Numbered from the stretch's first letter, positions 1 to 9,349 are shown. The stretch: 54,021 nucleotides of DNA from Rhodospirillales bacterium (GCA_021775105.1 JAJFIJ010000372.1:1-54021), one strand, 5' to 3'. The notes: generated by a model from the sequence alone, not told the origin. A program made the numbers and translations.

Positions 1-364
1 GACAGAACGTACAGGTCAGCGAGCAACCGACTTGCGACGATATACAAACCGCGCCGCGATCTTCTTCCGGAATAAACACCGATTCGGCTTCCTGACCATC
101 ATCAAAACGGGTCAGCCATTTGCGGGTACCGTCTTCGGAGGTCTGGAGGTTCGAGACACCGGGGCGCGAAACCCTGTAGAGCTCGGCCAGCTTCTGGCGA
201 AACGGTTTTGCCAGCGTCGACATTTCAGCAAAATCGGTAGATCCCTGATGATATATCCAGTGCCAGAGCTGCTTGGCACGAAACGGTTTCTCGCCAATTG
301 AAGCGAGCTCGTCCTTGAGCTCGTCCCGGCTGAGGCCTATCAGATTTTTGCGTTCATCGGTCAT
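1..364 (-). CDS. rlmN: RlmN, 23S rRNA (adenine2503-C2)-methyltransferase (N-terminal part, cut by window edge)
   Basis: Radical-SAM enzyme that methylates C2 of A2503 in 23S rRNA and also A37 of some tRNAs. Reading the minus strand from the ATG at 364 gives 121 codons running off the left edge. The N-terminus begins [16 protein letters not shown] and includes the family hallmarks [20 protein letters not shown] and GCSLTCTFC. The last is the 4Fe-4S CxxxCxxC motif, with cysteines at residues 114, 118 and 121. The rest of the barrel and the C-terminal catalytic cysteine lie outside the window. The IalB-like gene lies directly upstream on the same strand, 55 bp away. Confidence 0.95.
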   Translation of the reverse strand, partial: MTDERKNLIGLSRDELKDELASIGEKPFRAKQLWHWIYHQGSTDFAEMSTLAKPFRQKLAELYRVSRPGVSNLQTSEDGTRKWLTRFDDGQEAESVFIPEEDRGAVCISSQVGCSLTCTFC

Positions 365-419
365 GGTGAGGGTGATATGGCACTTCTGGGGCGAATCCAA
401 AAGCAAAAATGAAATCTGT

Positions 420-923
420 TCAGACCTTGCAGGCGGCACTAATCGCTTTATAGGCGGCTGTAAAACCTTTCAGGGAATAGGTATCTGTCGTCAGCGTGCC
501 CTTCGACGAGGTACCCTTGACCGTCATCACCGCTCCGCGAATCATCGCTTTGACCAGGTCATTGTCGGCTTTGGCATCAAAGGCAAAGGCGTGACGTCCA
601 TCGACAAACAGTCTGGTTGTTGTTTTGCCAATAATGATCTCTGTTTCGCTGCCTTTCTTGTAGGTATACCCGGCCTGAACACTGACCACATTAGTGCTTT
701 TTTCAGCCGGACGATGGGTCACCAGCATAAAGGATTTGCCGCGCGCCTTATATTTTCCCCGCATTTTGGTAGGTTCTGAACCCATATAACAAATCAGCTT
801 TCCGCCTTCGCGTTCAGTAAAAGCCTCCCAGTCACCGAACGCACCAAGAGAGGTCGCGGCTTCAGCAACCGTCGCGGTGCTGAATGCAAAAAGTGCAGGA
901 AGCAGGAAAAATCGTTTCAACAT
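420..923 (-). CDS. Invasion-associated locus B (IalB)-family periplasmic protein
   Basis: 167-aa secreted protein. Residues 1-22 form a signal peptide with a positive start, a hydrophobic core and a likely AEA-A cleavage site. The mature protein opens with GAFGDWEAF, the typical start of the IalB family. Cys45 (LICYM) and Cys165 near the C-terminus are placed to form a disulfide, as expected for a periplasmic protein. The family is widespread in Alphaproteobacteria and was named from Bartonella; its biochemical role is not established. It lies upstream of rlmN on the same strand and is divergent from the asparaginase gene. Confidence 0.8.
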   Translation of the reverse strand: MLKRFFLLPALFAFSTATVAEAATSLGAFGDWEAFTEREGGKLICYMGSEPTKMRGKYKARGKSFMLVTHRPAEKSTNVVSVQAGYTYKKGSETEIIIGKTTTRLFVDGRHAFAFDAKADNDLVKAMIRGAVMTVKGTSSKGTLTTDTYSLKGFTAAYKAISAACKV

Positions 924-986
924 ATTCTTTATCTAACGCCAGATTGTGGCCTTGCCAAGGCAGTTTGGTGATGGCACTGATACACC

Positions 987-2000
987 ATGATTGATAAAAA
1001 TCCGTTAACCGTTGAAGTGACCCGGGGCGATATGGTCGAAAGCCAGCATCTGGGATCGGCTATTGTTGTTGATGCCAAAGGCAACGTGCTTCACGCTTGG
1101 GGAGATACAGACCGGCTGATCTATCCGCGCTCGTCGATCAAACCGTTGCAGGCGATCCCGTTTGTTGAAAGCGGGGCCGCCGATGCCTGTAACGCCTGCC
1201 CGGCCGAAGTCGCCTTTGCCTGTGCATCGCACAACGGCGAACACCATCATATTGACGGTGTGACTACCTGGCTGACACGCATGGGCCTGACGCCGGGGCA
1301 TCTTGAATGCGCGGCCCACTGGCCGCATGAAGACCAGACCCTGTTTGAACGCATTGCCGAACAGCCAACGCTTGATGAAACGTCGAACAACTGTTCGGGC
1401 AAACACGCCGGTTTTCTGGCGACCGCCAAACATCTCGGCGAAGACCTCAAGGGATATATTGAATACGATCATCCGGTTCAGCAGCGCATGAAGGCGGTCT
1501 TGTCGGAACTCGGCAGTGTAAACCTTGACGGCGCGCCGGGCGGTATTGATGGCTGTGGTATTCCGGTTATGGGCATGCCCCTGTCGACAATGGCGCTGGC
1601 GCTGGCCCGAATGGCTGATCCGTCCGGGCTCGAGGCAAAACGCCGTGATGCTTCCGAGCGGATATTAAAAGCCATTATGGCGCATCCCTATAACGTCGCC
1701 GGGCAGAACCGTTTCGATACCATCGCCATGACATCGGCACCCGGACGCTTCGTCGTCAAATCTGGGGCCGAGGCCGTTCATGCCGGCATCATCCCCGAAA
1801 TGGGCGTCGGATTTGCGCTGAAGATCAATGACGGCAACAATCGTGCGTCAGACGTGCTGGCCGCCAATCTGCTGAATTTGCTCGGCCAGCTTGACGAAAC
1901 CGCACAAGCCAAAATGGCGCACCTACTCGAAGCCCCAGTCAAAAACGCTGCGGGTCGCCTTGCAGGGTCAATCCGGATGGCGGATGGCTGGGCGGGTTAA
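987..2000 (+). CDS. ansA: L-asparaginase II, Rhizobium etli (ReAV) type
   Basis: 337-aa asparaginase of the Asparaginase_II family (PF06089), unrelated to E. coli AnsA/AnsB. It hydrolyses L-asparagine to aspartate and ammonia in the cytoplasm. Residues known from the R. etli enzyme are all present, shifted by one: Ser49 and Lys52 in YPRSSIKPLQA, Ser81 in ASHNGEHHH, and the zinc-site residues Cys136, Lys139 (NNCSGKHAG) and Cys190 (GIDGCGIP). No signal peptide is seen. The 3' end overlaps the convergent SpoU methyltransferase gene by 4 bp. The short name ansA follows Rhizobium usage. Confidence 0.92.
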   Translation: MIDKNPLTVEVTRGDMVESQHLGSAIVVDAKGNVLHAWGDTDRLIYPRSSIKPLQAIPFVESGAADACNACPAEVAFACASHNGEHHHIDGVTTWLTRMGLTPGHLECAAHWPHEDQTLFERIAEQPTLDETSNNCSGKHAGFLATAKHLGEDLKGYIEYDHPVQQRMKAVLSELGSVNLDGAPGGIDGCGIPVMGMPLSTMALALARMADPSGLEAKRRDASERILKAIMAHPYNVAGQNRFDTIAMTSAPGRFVVKSGAEAVHAGIIPEMGVGFALKINDGNNRASDVLAANLLNLLGQLDETAQAKMAHLLEAPVKNAAGRLAGSIRMADGWAG

Positions 2001-2590
2001 CTCTCGACCTTCCCCAGCTCCACTTCACCCAGCGGCGGGGTATCCCTGTATTTTTCCATTTGAGTTCTGAGGACCGGACCGCCGTGGTGGTGATCGGGCA
2101 GATCTTCTGTCGGGCCGCCAGCACGCACCGGGCGGGGTGGGAATTTGCCCAGCGTTGTGATCCGGTCATACATCACCACAGCGCCAGCGATGCCGACATT
2201 GACGCAAAACTTTGTCGGTATCTTGATCACATGATCGCAGCGCGCGGTCAGTTCCGGCGACAGCGACGCGCGTTCCGGCCCCAGCACGTAGGCTGCACAG
2301 GACGGATGGCGGAAGCTCGGCAACTCGACGGCATCGTCCGTCAATTCAATCCCGACCAGCGCGCAGCCTTCCGGTAATACGGTCGAGGCAAGATCGGGGA
2401 AGCTGTAGAACGGCAGATGACCAAGGCTGTCTGAGGTATCCGAACGCCCGCCCTCAACGCGGGTATAGGCGGCATCAATGGTGAAGACGAAGCTTGCTCC
2501 GAAGGCGTGGGCCGAGCGGAACAGGTTACCGACGTTCATCGGTTTTGAAATTCGTTCGACGCCGAGGCCAAAATATCCGCGCATAGTCAC
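1997..2590 (-). CDS. SpoU/TrmH-family RNA 2'-O-methyltransferase
   Basis: 197-aa SPOUT-fold methyltransferase. Three SpoU motifs are visible: NVGNLFRSA (residues 19-27, motif 1 with the Asn that helps position the substrate ribose), VLGPERASLS (motif 2) and KIPTKFCVNVGIAGAVV (motif 3, which with motif 2 forms the SAM-binding trefoil knot). The usual Leu-Asn-Val-Ser of motif 3 reads Val-Asn-Val-Gly, so it is slightly divergent. The target is not predictable (tRNA or rRNA ribose). The C-terminal ~40 residues after the knot are polar and probably disordered. It is convergent with ansA. Confidence 0.88.
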   Translation of the reverse strand: MTMRGYFGLGVERISKPMNVGNLFRSAHAFGASFVFTIDAAYTRVEGGRSDTSDSLGHLPFYSFPDLASTVLPEGCALVGIELTDDAVELPSFRHPSCAAYVLGPERASLSPELTARCDHVIKIPTKFCVNVGIAGAVVMYDRITTLGKFPPRPVRAGGPTEDLPDHHHGGPVLRTQMEKYRDTPPLGEVELGKVES

Positions 2591-2715
2591 ACCAAAGGCC
2601 TTGGGAAGTTGTCTCGATGAGTCATTATCATGGTCCTTTGGTGTAATTCTTTCTGGAAGCTTCCGGGATCAGGCCCTAACCTCACGCAAAAGACGGACTT
2701 TTTCAAGGAGGTGTC

Positions 2716-3690
2716 ATGTGGGCTCAACTGTGCCGTAACTGGGGTGATGAGGGCGATCTGGAATTTGATGAAGCGCCCGAGCCGGAAATGGTTGAGGGCG
2801 GGGTCAGGATCAACGTCAAGGCATCTGGGTTGAACTTTGCCGATACCCTGATGATCAAGGGCGAATATCAGATCAAACCCCGCCACCCCTTCAGCCCCGG
2901 GCTTGAAGTTTCCGGTGTGGTGATTGAATGCGCTGCCGATGTCACCCGTGTTAAGGAAGGCGACCGGGTGATGGCGATTGTTCACTATGGCGGATTTGCG
3001 GAACAGGTCGTGGCCGACGAAAACGATGTCTTTGTGATCCCCTATAATATGGACTTTGTAAATGCCGCCGCCTTTCCTGTGGTGTACGGCACGTCTCATA
3101 TCGGCCTCAAATACAAACTGAAACTGATGGCCGGAGAGACGTTGCTGGTGAACGGGGCTGCCGGCGGCGTTGGTCTGACGGCCGTGGAACTTGGTAAAAA
3201 AATGGGCGCGATCGTTATTGCTTCCGCAGGCGGGCCGGAGAAACTGAAAGTTGCCAAGGATATGGGAGCGGACCACCTGATCGATTATAAATCCGAAGAC
3301 ATCCGCAATCAGTCCAAAATTTTTACTGATGGGCGCGGTGTTGATGCGGTTTATGACCCGGTTGGCGGCGCCGCCTTCGATTCATCACTTCGCGCCGCCG
3401 TACAGGGCGGACGGGTTCTGGTTGTCGGCTTTGCCAGTGGCACCGTGCCTCAGGTTCCGGCCAATATCCTGCTGGTCAAGAATTTGTCGGTCATCGGGTA
3501 TTACTGGGGTGCACACCGAATTCTTGCGCCGGAACTGATCGCCAACTCATTCGATGAACTGCTGAGCTGGTATGAGGCAGGCGAGCTTAAACCCCATGTT
3601 TCACATACTTACGATCTGGCCGACGCCGGCAAGGCATTGAAAAAACTGACCAGTCGGGAGGCAACCGGGAAAATTGTGCTGGTCATGTAA
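2716..3690 (+). CDS. NADPH:quinone oxidoreductase-type (zinc-free MDR) dehydrogenase
   Basis: 324-aa medium-chain dehydrogenase/reductase of the Qor branch. The N-terminal GroES-like half contains SGLNFADTLMIKGEY and PGLEVSGVV. The Rossmann half carries the NADPH fingerprint NGAAGGVGLTAVELG (about residues 146-160). The cysteine and histidine zinc ligands of alcohol dehydrogenases are absent, which fits quinone or enone reduction. The start is supported by AAGGAGG a few bases upstream of the ATG. The stop is immediately followed by the stop of the convergent prpF-like gene. The substrate cannot be told from sequence. Confidence 0.9.
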   Translation: MWAQLCRNWGDEGDLEFDEAPEPEMVEGGVRINVKASGLNFADTLMIKGEYQIKPRHPFSPGLEVSGVVIECAADVTRVKEGDRVMAIVHYGGFAEQVVADENDVFVIPYNMDFVNAAAFPVVYGTSHIGLKYKLKLMAGETLLVNGAAGGVGLTAVELGKKMGAIVIASAGGPEKLKVAKDMGADHLIDYKSEDIRNQSKIFTDGRGVDAVYDPVGGAAFDSSLRAAVQGGRVLVVGFASGTVPQVPANILLVKNLSVIGYYWGAHRILAPELIANSFDELLSWYEAGELKPHVSHTYDLADAGKALKKLTSREATGKIVLVM

Positions 3691-4836
3691 TCAGGTATCC
3701 GGGACGAGGACGGCGCCTTCCATCATTGCCCGCGCGGTACGATAGACGGTGACCTTGTCGACAACCCATTCGCCGGAACGGTCCGTTACCTCAGCCTTGA
3801 CCGGCAGCACCCCGGACGGATTGGCAAGCGCGAGATCGCCGTCTGCGGCGCGACAAAGGGATGCGGCGACGGTCCCGCTGATTTTGCACGCCGTCCCCAG
3901 ACACATGGCACCGGTCAGCGGCAGCACCCGATGCACCTGCCCCATCGAAAGAAACCGCGCGGCGACATGCGCATCATTGGCCGATTTGGTTTCTCCGGCC
4001 AGCGTCTGATAATCAGCCGGTTCTGCGACCAGGCAGATTTTCGGTGTGCCCAGAGGAATATCATCAGTGCTGTTGGCCATTCCCATCAGGACGCCGGCTT
4101 TGCGCCGGAGCTTGTCGAGGGTCTCCATGATTGCCGGATTTTCCTCAATTTCTGTTACAGTTTCAGCCCCCGTAAGCCCGAACCGAGAGGCCGCAACAAA
4201 AACCCCGGCAGTGCTGGAATCAACGCATGATACCTGAAATTCGCCTGAAAAATCTCCGCTGTCGTCAAGGGTTATGACGTCGACAACGCTGCCCGTCGGC
4301 AGCAACCGTCCGGTCGATGCGCCACCCGGCGACAGATAATCCAGACCAATTTTCGATCCGGTTCCGGAGACGCCGGGAATCGAAAAATCGCCGGACTCGT
4401 CAAACCTCCCGTTTCGGGTCGGAATATGGGCATGATAAACACTTTTGAGGTTGGTGTTGAAAACCCGGACCAGAGTCATCTCGCCATCGGCCCTGACCAT
4501 GCCGGTATCTATGGCGAAAGGGCCAACAGCGGACGACAGGTTTCCGCAGGTTGTTGAAAAATCGACAACCGGCTGATCAATCGCGACCTGGGCGAAGGTG
4601 TAATCGACGTCGGCATCATCGCGAGCTGACGGATTGATGAACACAGCTTTCGAGACCGAAGACACACCACCGCCCATACCGTTCAACTGGCGCCCGTACC
4701 TATCCGGACTGCCGAGCGCGTGAAGCAAAATACGGTCACGTTCTTCGCCATCAACGCGCATGTCTTCGGTTTTGAAAAAAACACCTTTTGAAGAGCCGCC
4801 CCTCATGAAGACGGCGGGAATGCGTTTCTGGGTCAT
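3691..4836 (-). CDS. PrpF-family isomerase/tautomerase
   Basis: 381-aa protein of the PrpF family (PF04303), a diaminopimelate-epimerase-like fold. The N-terminal signature FMRGGSSKGVFF (around residues 10-21) and TTCGNLSSAVGPFA are typical. Known members include the 2-methylaconitate isomerase of the methylcitrate cycle and 4-oxalomesaconate tautomerase (GalD/LigU). No acnD, prpB/C or gallate-pathway gene is nearby, so the substrate stays open. The start lies 2 bp after the stop of the alkC-like gene, making it the last gene of an EamA-alkC-prpF set on this strand. Confidence 0.88.
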   Translation of the reverse strand: MTQKRIPAVFMRGGSSKGVFFKTEDMRVDGEERDRILLHALGSPDRYGRQLNGMGGGVSSVSKAVFINPSARDDADVDYTFAQVAIDQPVVDFSTTCGNLSSAVGPFAIDTGMVRADGEMTLVRVFNTNLKSVYHAHIPTRNGRFDESGDFSIPGVSGTGSKIGLDYLSPGGASTGRLLPTGSVVDVITLDDSGDFSGEFQVSCVDSSTAGVFVAASRFGLTGAETVTEIEENPAIMETLDKLRRKAGVLMGMANSTDDIPLGTPKICLVAEPADYQTLAGETKSANDAHVAARFLSMGQVHRVLPLTGAMCLGTACKISGTVAASLCRAADGDLALANPSGVLPVKAEVTDRSGEWVVDKVTVYRTARAMMEGAVLVPDT

Positions 4837-4838
4837 GG

Positions 4839-5921
4839 TTAAACCTTCAGGTTAAAGGAACCGGATGCAACAGGGGTTCCATTAATCACAATCTCGATCC
4901 TGTGGTCACCGGAATAATGCTTCCGTGTTGTGAAATCTGCAAACGTCTGGGATTTTTTGATCTCTTGTTTCGCCCCTGCTGGCAACACCAGCTCCCTGAG
5001 TTTGAACACTTTGGTCGTCGTTTTCCCGCTCTTTTTGACATAGTGGACGATGTAATCAATGGCGAGCTTTTGTGCCGTTTTTTTATTCGACGTGATGGAG
5101 AAATTGAATGACAATGCCTCACCAAGCGAGAGAACCGGGGGCGTGAGAGAAAAGTCCGAAACACTCACATCCGGGCTGGCCTCAAACCCGAACAGTGCAA
5201 ATGCCCGTGGATGGCCCTGTTTCAGCAGGCTCCGTGATGCGTGTTTGGTGATCCAGGCGGTTTCTTCAACACCCTGGTCCCACGCATTAACCCAGTCCAG
5301 CATAAGCTCCGGGTGATCTTTCGAGATATCATTGAGATGATTGGCAACTGATTTCCTGACATACAGTTCCGGATCCGCGCTTAACGCATCAAGAACAGGT
5401 TTGACGGGAGCCGGGTCTTCGATCAGCGGCCTGATCTGAAACGACCAGGGCAGGCGCGGGCGACTGCCTTCGCTGGCAAGGCGGCGGACATGATGATCTT
5501 CGTCACCCGCCCAGTCGGTCATGACATCAAGGGTCCGTTCAAGATCGAGTCTCAGAAATTCCCGAATGGCAAATTCCGATGATGAATAGCGGGTGAAATA
5601 TTTAAGGGCATCAAGCGAACGATCAAAATGATCGCGTCCATAAACACCGACAAAATCGGGGAAAAACATGCCCTTGAACGTGCCCTGATAGACCGGCGCG
5701 ACAGGCGCCAGAATCTCGAGTGCACGGTCAAAATCTGACGGCAGTTGTTGTGCCACAAGTTCGGTTGTCCGGCGCAGGCGCTGCATCAGCGACAGCATGT
5801 CGAGCCCGTCCATTGCCGAAATGACGAACGCTTTGCGGTCGAATTTTGAATATTGCTGATGAAAATGTTCCGCCAGTTCGCGAAAAAAAGCTTCATCAAA
5901 CCAGTTCTTCAGTTCATCCAC
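4839..5921 (-). CDS. alkC: AlkC-type DNA alkylation repair glycosylase with C-terminal Ig-like domain
   Basis: 360-aa HEAT-repeat DNA glycosylase. The N-terminal ~235 residues are helical repeats with the family stretch HHVRRLASEGSRPRLPW and the later YVRKSVANHLNDISKDHPE and WITKHASRSLLKQGHPRAF. Residues ~245-360 are beta-rich, with alternating hydrophobic residues, and look like the Ig-like domain of the Pseudomonas AlkC group. AlkC enzymes excise cationic alkylated bases (3-methylcytosine, 1-methyladenine, 3-methyladenine) without base flipping. The gene sits between an EamA exporter and prpF, 12 bp and 2 bp apart, so all three are probably co-transcribed. No Ada-type regulator is nearby. 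Confidence 0.85.
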   Translation of the reverse strand: MDELKNWFDEAFFRELAEHFHQQYSKFDRKAFVISAMDGLDMLSLMQRLRRTTELVAQQLPSDFDRALEILAPVAPVYQGTFKGMFFPDFVGVYGRDHFDRSLDALKYFTRYSSSEFAIREFLRLDLERTLDVMTDWAGDEDHHVRRLASEGSRPRLPWSFQIRPLIEDPAPVKPVLDALSADPELYVRKSVANHLNDISKDHPELMLDWVNAWDQGVEETAWITKHASRSLLKQGHPRAFALFGFEASPDVSVSDFSLTPPVLSLGEALSFNFSITSNKKTAQKLAIDYIVHYVKKSGKTTTKVFKLRELVLPAGAKQEIKKSQTFADFTTRKHYSGDHRIEIVINGTPVASGSFNLKV

Positions 5922-5933
5922 GATATTATCGTC

Positions 5934-6821
5934 CTAGGCGGTCGGGTCGGGCTTTGGTTTCAGCAGTATAAAGACGTTACCGACCAGCACCAGTGCGACT
6001 CCACTGAGGCTGAACGTCGTCCATTCGAACCCCTCAAACAGGGTTGAAAGCGTGAGGGCAACAACCGGGAACAGTACGGTTGCATAGCCGGCGCGTTCAG
6101 GCCCGATCCGCCCCAGCAGGGTCAGATAACAGCCAAATCCAACCACCGACGCAAAAATCGCCAGAAACAGGAGGGAGCTGACATAAGGAAGACCGGGATC
6201 AAAGGCAAATGGCTCACCGGTTGCCAGATTAAGCACCGTCATGAACAACGCCCCGTAAAACATTGCCAGCGTCGTTGTCTCAAATATCGGCAGGCCACGT
6301 TTCTGGAATTTACTTGAAATCAACATGCCGGCGGACGCCGACAAAGTTCCTGCCAGCCCCAGAAGCAACCCGCCTGACGTGTCGCTGGAGAGATCAAACG
6401 CCCTGAGTTCGGGCCAGAACACAACCGTAATCCCGCTCAGGCCCAGCGCGGCACCCATCAGGACACGCGCGGGAATTTGAGCGCGAAACAGGACTGCCGA
6501 ACCCAGAATATTCCAGACAACAAGGGTTGAAAAAATCACCGATACCAGACCACTGGTCAGATAGTTTGTACATTTATAAAGCAGGAAAAAGTTCGTGCAA
6601 AACAGCAACAATCCCTGAAGCGCGATACGCGGATGATCGCTCAACGGAAACCGAATGCGCCGCCCGGTAACCCGGCAAAAGATGTAGAGGATCAGCGATG
6701 CCAGAAAAAATCGGTAGGCGACGGAAACCTGTACGGGAACCTCACCCAGTTGGAATGTCAGGGCGATCCAACTGGACCCCCAGACAAGAACAGTGACGGT
6801 GTAGAGAATGAGATTAGTCAT
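5934..6821 (-). CDS. EamA/DMT-family transporter
   Basis: 295-aa integral membrane protein with about ten hydrophobic segments arranged as two five-helix EamA repeats (roughly residues 5-135 and 150-285). Typical pieces are LVWGSSWIAL near the N-terminus, LYKCTNYLTSGLVSVIFSTL in repeat 1, and a C-terminal short basic tail. The drug/metabolite superfamily exports small metabolites; the substrate cannot be predicted. It is the first gene of the set with alkC and prpF on the minus strand. The ATG follows the terminator of the upstream DUF1127 gene. Confidence 0.85.
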   Translation of the reverse strand: MTNLILYTVTVLVWGSSWIALTFQLGEVPVQVSVAYRFFLASLILYIFCRVTGRRIRFPLSDHPRIALQGLLLFCTNFFLLYKCTNYLTSGLVSVIFSTLVVWNILGSAVLFRAQIPARVLMGAALGLSGITVVFWPELRAFDLSSDTSGGLLLGLAGTLSASAGMLISSKFQKRGLPIFETTTLAMFYGALFMTVLNLATGEPFAFDPGLPYVSSLLFLAIFASVVGFGCYLTLLGRIGPERAGYATVLFPVVALTLSTLFEGFEWTTFSLSGVALVLVGNVFILLKPKPDPTA

Positions 6822-6862
6822 CTCCGTTGCTTACCCCCGTCGGGCGTTCAAGGCAAACAGAC

Positions 6863-6906
6863 AAAAAAAACGGGACCGGTTGGGGACCGGTCCCGAAAGT
6901 TTTTTG
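6863..6906 (-). terminator. Intrinsic terminator downstream of the DUF1127 gene
   Basis: Perfect 10-bp stem CGGGACCGGT / ACCGGTCCCG (6871-6880 and 6886-6895) with a 5-nt loop. On the minus strand it is followed by eight T residues (A-run at 6863-6870), ending the DUF1127 transcript. The + strand side also ends in a T-run (6901-6905), so it may work both ways. Confidence 0.9.
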
Positions 6907-6924
6907 GTGCGGTTAACACCGGGC

Positions 6925-7170
6925 TCAGGGGAGCCAGAATGGCTTGGTATATTCCCGACGAGCGGCTTCACGGCTAATTCCCATATCGCGAAGCTGGTGA
7001 TCGGTGATTTCACTCAACTGGCGGCGCTGGTCTGCACGGTGTTGCCAGATGTAACCCTGTTTGAGCAGATTGACCGGCAACTCACCGACTGAGCGCAGCA
7101 GCTTGGCAACTGTGCTGGTGAAGGTATCTGCGTGCAGACTGTTCAGTGATTGGCATTCAGTTCTGGTCAT
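6925..7170 (-). CDS. DUF1127 small protein
   Basis: 81-aa protein whose C-terminal half (RRQLSEITDHQLRDMGISREAARREYTKPFW) is the DUF1127 domain. This is a short Arg-rich helical motif common in Alphaproteobacteria; some characterised members help regulate phosphate or RNA turnover. There is no signal peptide or membrane segment. It is divergent from the LysR regulator gene, with a 240-bp AT-rich gap, and has its own terminator. The role here is unknown. Confidence 0.85.
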   Translation of the reverse strand: MTRTECQSLNSLHADTFTSTVAKLLRSVGELPVNLLKQGYIWQHRADQRRQLSEITDHQLRDMGISREAARREYTKPFWLP

Positions 7171-7411
7171 CTCTCAATTCCTCTTCCTTAACGTCCCCGT
7201 CATCCGGATTGATGTTTTGGGGTGGCTGTTCTGTGAGAAGAGAAATAGTCGCAATTTTGCCTGTCGACAAACGATATTTTTTCATAAAATCATTAATAAA
7301 ACTAATCCGAATGTATCGATACAATTTTTAACCTATTGTAAAATAATGATTAATAAAATTTTAATGCTATATCCTCTTGTTTTTCACATAGATTTTTATT
7401 ATCTATTTTTT

Positions 7412-8398
7412 ATGCCTCGTCGTCTGCCTCCCCTGAACGCCCTCAAGGTCTTTGAAGCTGCCGCCCGCCATTTGAGTTTCACCAAGGCCGCCGACGAACT
7501 GCATGTCACCCAGGCTGCCATCAGTCATCAGATAAAGGCGCTTGAGGGGTCTCTGGGAATGAAGCTGTTCAGGCGGATGAACCGCGCCCTGTTGCTGACC
7601 GACGAAGGACAGATACTCTATCCAGGCATCAGTGAAGCGCTTGATTTGATTTCGCAGACGACGGATCGACTGCACCGGTATGAACACAGCGGCCTGCTGA
7701 CCGTCGGCACCATGGATACGCTGGCCGCAACCTGGCTGGTGCCGAAACTTGGGCGGTTTCGTAAACTGCATCCCGATATCGATGTCCGCATTTCCACAGC
7801 CGACCACATTGTCGATTATGTGCGTGACGGCATTGATATCGGATTGCGCTACGGGCAGGGCAACTGGCATGCCGGCCTTGAAACCGATTTTCTTATGGCC
7901 GAAGAAGTATTTCCCGTTTGCAGTCCGTCAATGCTGGAAGACGGGCCGCCGCTGAAAACACCTGACGACCTTCGCCATTACCCGCTTCTTCATGACGACA
8001 TGCGCATCGACTGGCGAATGTGGTTAATGGCGGCAGGTGCGACCAGGGTTGACCCCGACCGGGGACCCGGATTTCAGCATTCCTATCTGGTCTACCAGAC
8101 CGCCGTCGCCGGTGGCGGGGTGGCATTGGCAAGAAGTGCACTGGTTAGTCACGAGCTGGACGATGGCCGGTTGATCAAGCCCTTTGATTTCGCCCTGCCT
8201 GCGACCTATGCGTACTATGTCGTCACGCCCAAAACCAACGCCAGCAAACCCAAGGTCCAGGCGTTCCGCGAGTGGGTTCTGGAAGAAGCCCGTGAAGAGC
8301 GGGAAAAAAATCTGTCGGCGATGGACATCGACGTGCTGAAAGATTATCAATCAGGCCCGGCGCCGCGTGGCTGGCCGAGTGGGCAGAATCTGACATGA
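7412..8398 (+). CDS. LysR-family regulator, GcvA-like
   Basis: 328-aa LysR-type transcription factor. A winged HTH at residues ~5-64 contains NALKVFEAAARHLSFTKAA and VTQAAISHQIKALE; the motif PPLNALKVFEAAARH is the GcvA/AmpR subgroup hallmark. An effector-binding domain follows (~95-300). The reading frame is open upstream to 7061, but the ATG at 7412 is chosen because homologous N-termini begin just there (MPRRLPPLNAL) and the upstream stretch is very AT-rich and not protein-like. It overlaps the next gene by 4 bp (ATGA), suggesting coupling. Effector unknown. Confidence 0.9.
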   Translation: MPRRLPPLNALKVFEAAARHLSFTKAADELHVTQAAISHQIKALEGSLGMKLFRRMNRALLLTDEGQILYPGISEALDLISQTTDRLHRYEHSGLLTVGTMDTLAATWLVPKLGRFRKLHPDIDVRISTADHIVDYVRDGIDIGLRYGQGNWHAGLETDFLMAEEVFPVCSPSMLEDGPPLKTPDDLRHYPLLHDDMRIDWRMWLMAAGATRVDPDRGPGFQHSYLVYQTAVAGGGVALARSALVSHELDDGRLIKPFDFALPATYAYYVVTPKTNASKPKVQAFREWVLEEAREEREKNLSAMDIDVLKDYQSGPAPRGWPSGQNLT

Positions 8399-9345
8399 TC
8401 GACTGGTGGACCAAATTACGTATCGCTTTGCTGGGCGGTCTTGTTATCGCAACACTGGCGAGCTTCTTTCAGGGGCATTTCTGGTGGCTTGACCTGTTCG
8501 CTCATTTTCGCTGGCAGTACGTTCTGGCTTCGCTGTTTGTTCTGGCTTTCAGCTTCGATAGCCGACGCCAGCTGTATGTCGCGTCGCTTGTCCTTGTCGG
8601 CAATCTTTGGGGGGTTTCTCAATCCGGACACGCGATGACAGCTAGCGATCCCGCAAACATTAACGAATTACCCCCGATATCTGTCGTTTTCCTGAATACA
8701 AACCTTTACAACATGCGTTACGGCGAAATTAAGTCGTTCATCAAATCGACCGGCGCCGACATCGTTGTATTGAGTGAGATGCGGGTCAACTGGAAACAGT
8801 CGTTTGACCCGCTTTTGCAGATCTACCCCTATTATCATCAGGTCATGGGACAGGCCGTTGAAGACGACATACCAAGCGGAATCGTATTGCTGTCACGCTA
8901 TCCACTTGAAAATCTTAGTTCTGTGGTCAATCCCGTCAGAAATCATGCCTATATGCTGGCGGCAAATGTCCTTCACCCTTCCGGAACATTCACAGCTGTC
9001 GGTGTGCACCTGACCAATTCCATAACCCCTTACAGAGCGGCCAATCAGAAGGCCGAGGTTAGTGCCCTTGCCGACTGGGCAAGCAAGCAATCCCGGCTGG
9101 CTTTCATTGTTGGTGACCTCAATCTGACACCCTTTGCAAACCAGTATCAGAAATTACTGACAGAGGCCCGATTGAGCCAGTCAAAACAGAATTATTTCCC
9201 GACCTGGCCCAGTTCCCTGATGCCGGGCGGAATTCCGATTGATCATGTCCTGGCGGGGTCACGCGGCAATATTATCGAGATGGCGGTTGGTCCGGATGTC
9301 GGCTCGGACCATCGCCCGGTAATTGCAAAAATCTCTCTCAATTAA
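8395..9345 (+). CDS. Membrane-anchored endonuclease/exonuclease/phosphatase (EEP) family protein
   Basis: 316-aa protein with two or three N-terminal hydrophobic segments (residues ~8-25, 40-55 and 60-75) followed by an EEP (DNase I-like) domain. Catalytic motifs are present: VVFLNTNLYN at the start, VVLSEMR (metal-binding Glu), IVGDLNLTPFA (Asp and Asn) and GSDHRPV (Asp-His). Such proteins act on phosphodiesters outside or at the membrane; substrates range from nucleic acids to phospholipids, and this one cannot be assigned. Its start overlaps the LysR stop by 4 bp, so the two are probably translated together. Confidence 0.85.
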   Translation: MIDWWTKLRIALLGGLVIATLASFFQGHFWWLDLFAHFRWQYVLASLFVLAFSFDSRRQLYVASLVLVGNLWGVSQSGHAMTASDPANINELPPISVVFLNTNLYNMRYGEIKSFIKSTGADIVVLSEMRVNWKQSFDPLLQIYPYYHQVMGQAVEDDIPSGIVLLSRYPLENLSSVVNPVRNHAYMLAANVLHPSGTFTAVGVHLTNSITPYRAANQKAEVSALADWASKQSRLAFIVGDLNLTPFANQYQKLLTEARLSQSKQNYFPTWPSSLMPGGIPIDHVLAGSRGNIIEMAVGPDVGSDHRPVIAKISLN

Positions 9346-9349
9346 CCGT

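Noticed and set aside
273-779. 168-codon frame on the + strand
   Set aside because: Antisense to the IalB-like and rlmN genes, which have clear family motifs.
7061-7411. N-terminal extension of the LysR regulator
   Set aside because: AT-rich intergenic sequence overlapping the divergent DUF1127 gene; the family N-terminus begins at 7412.
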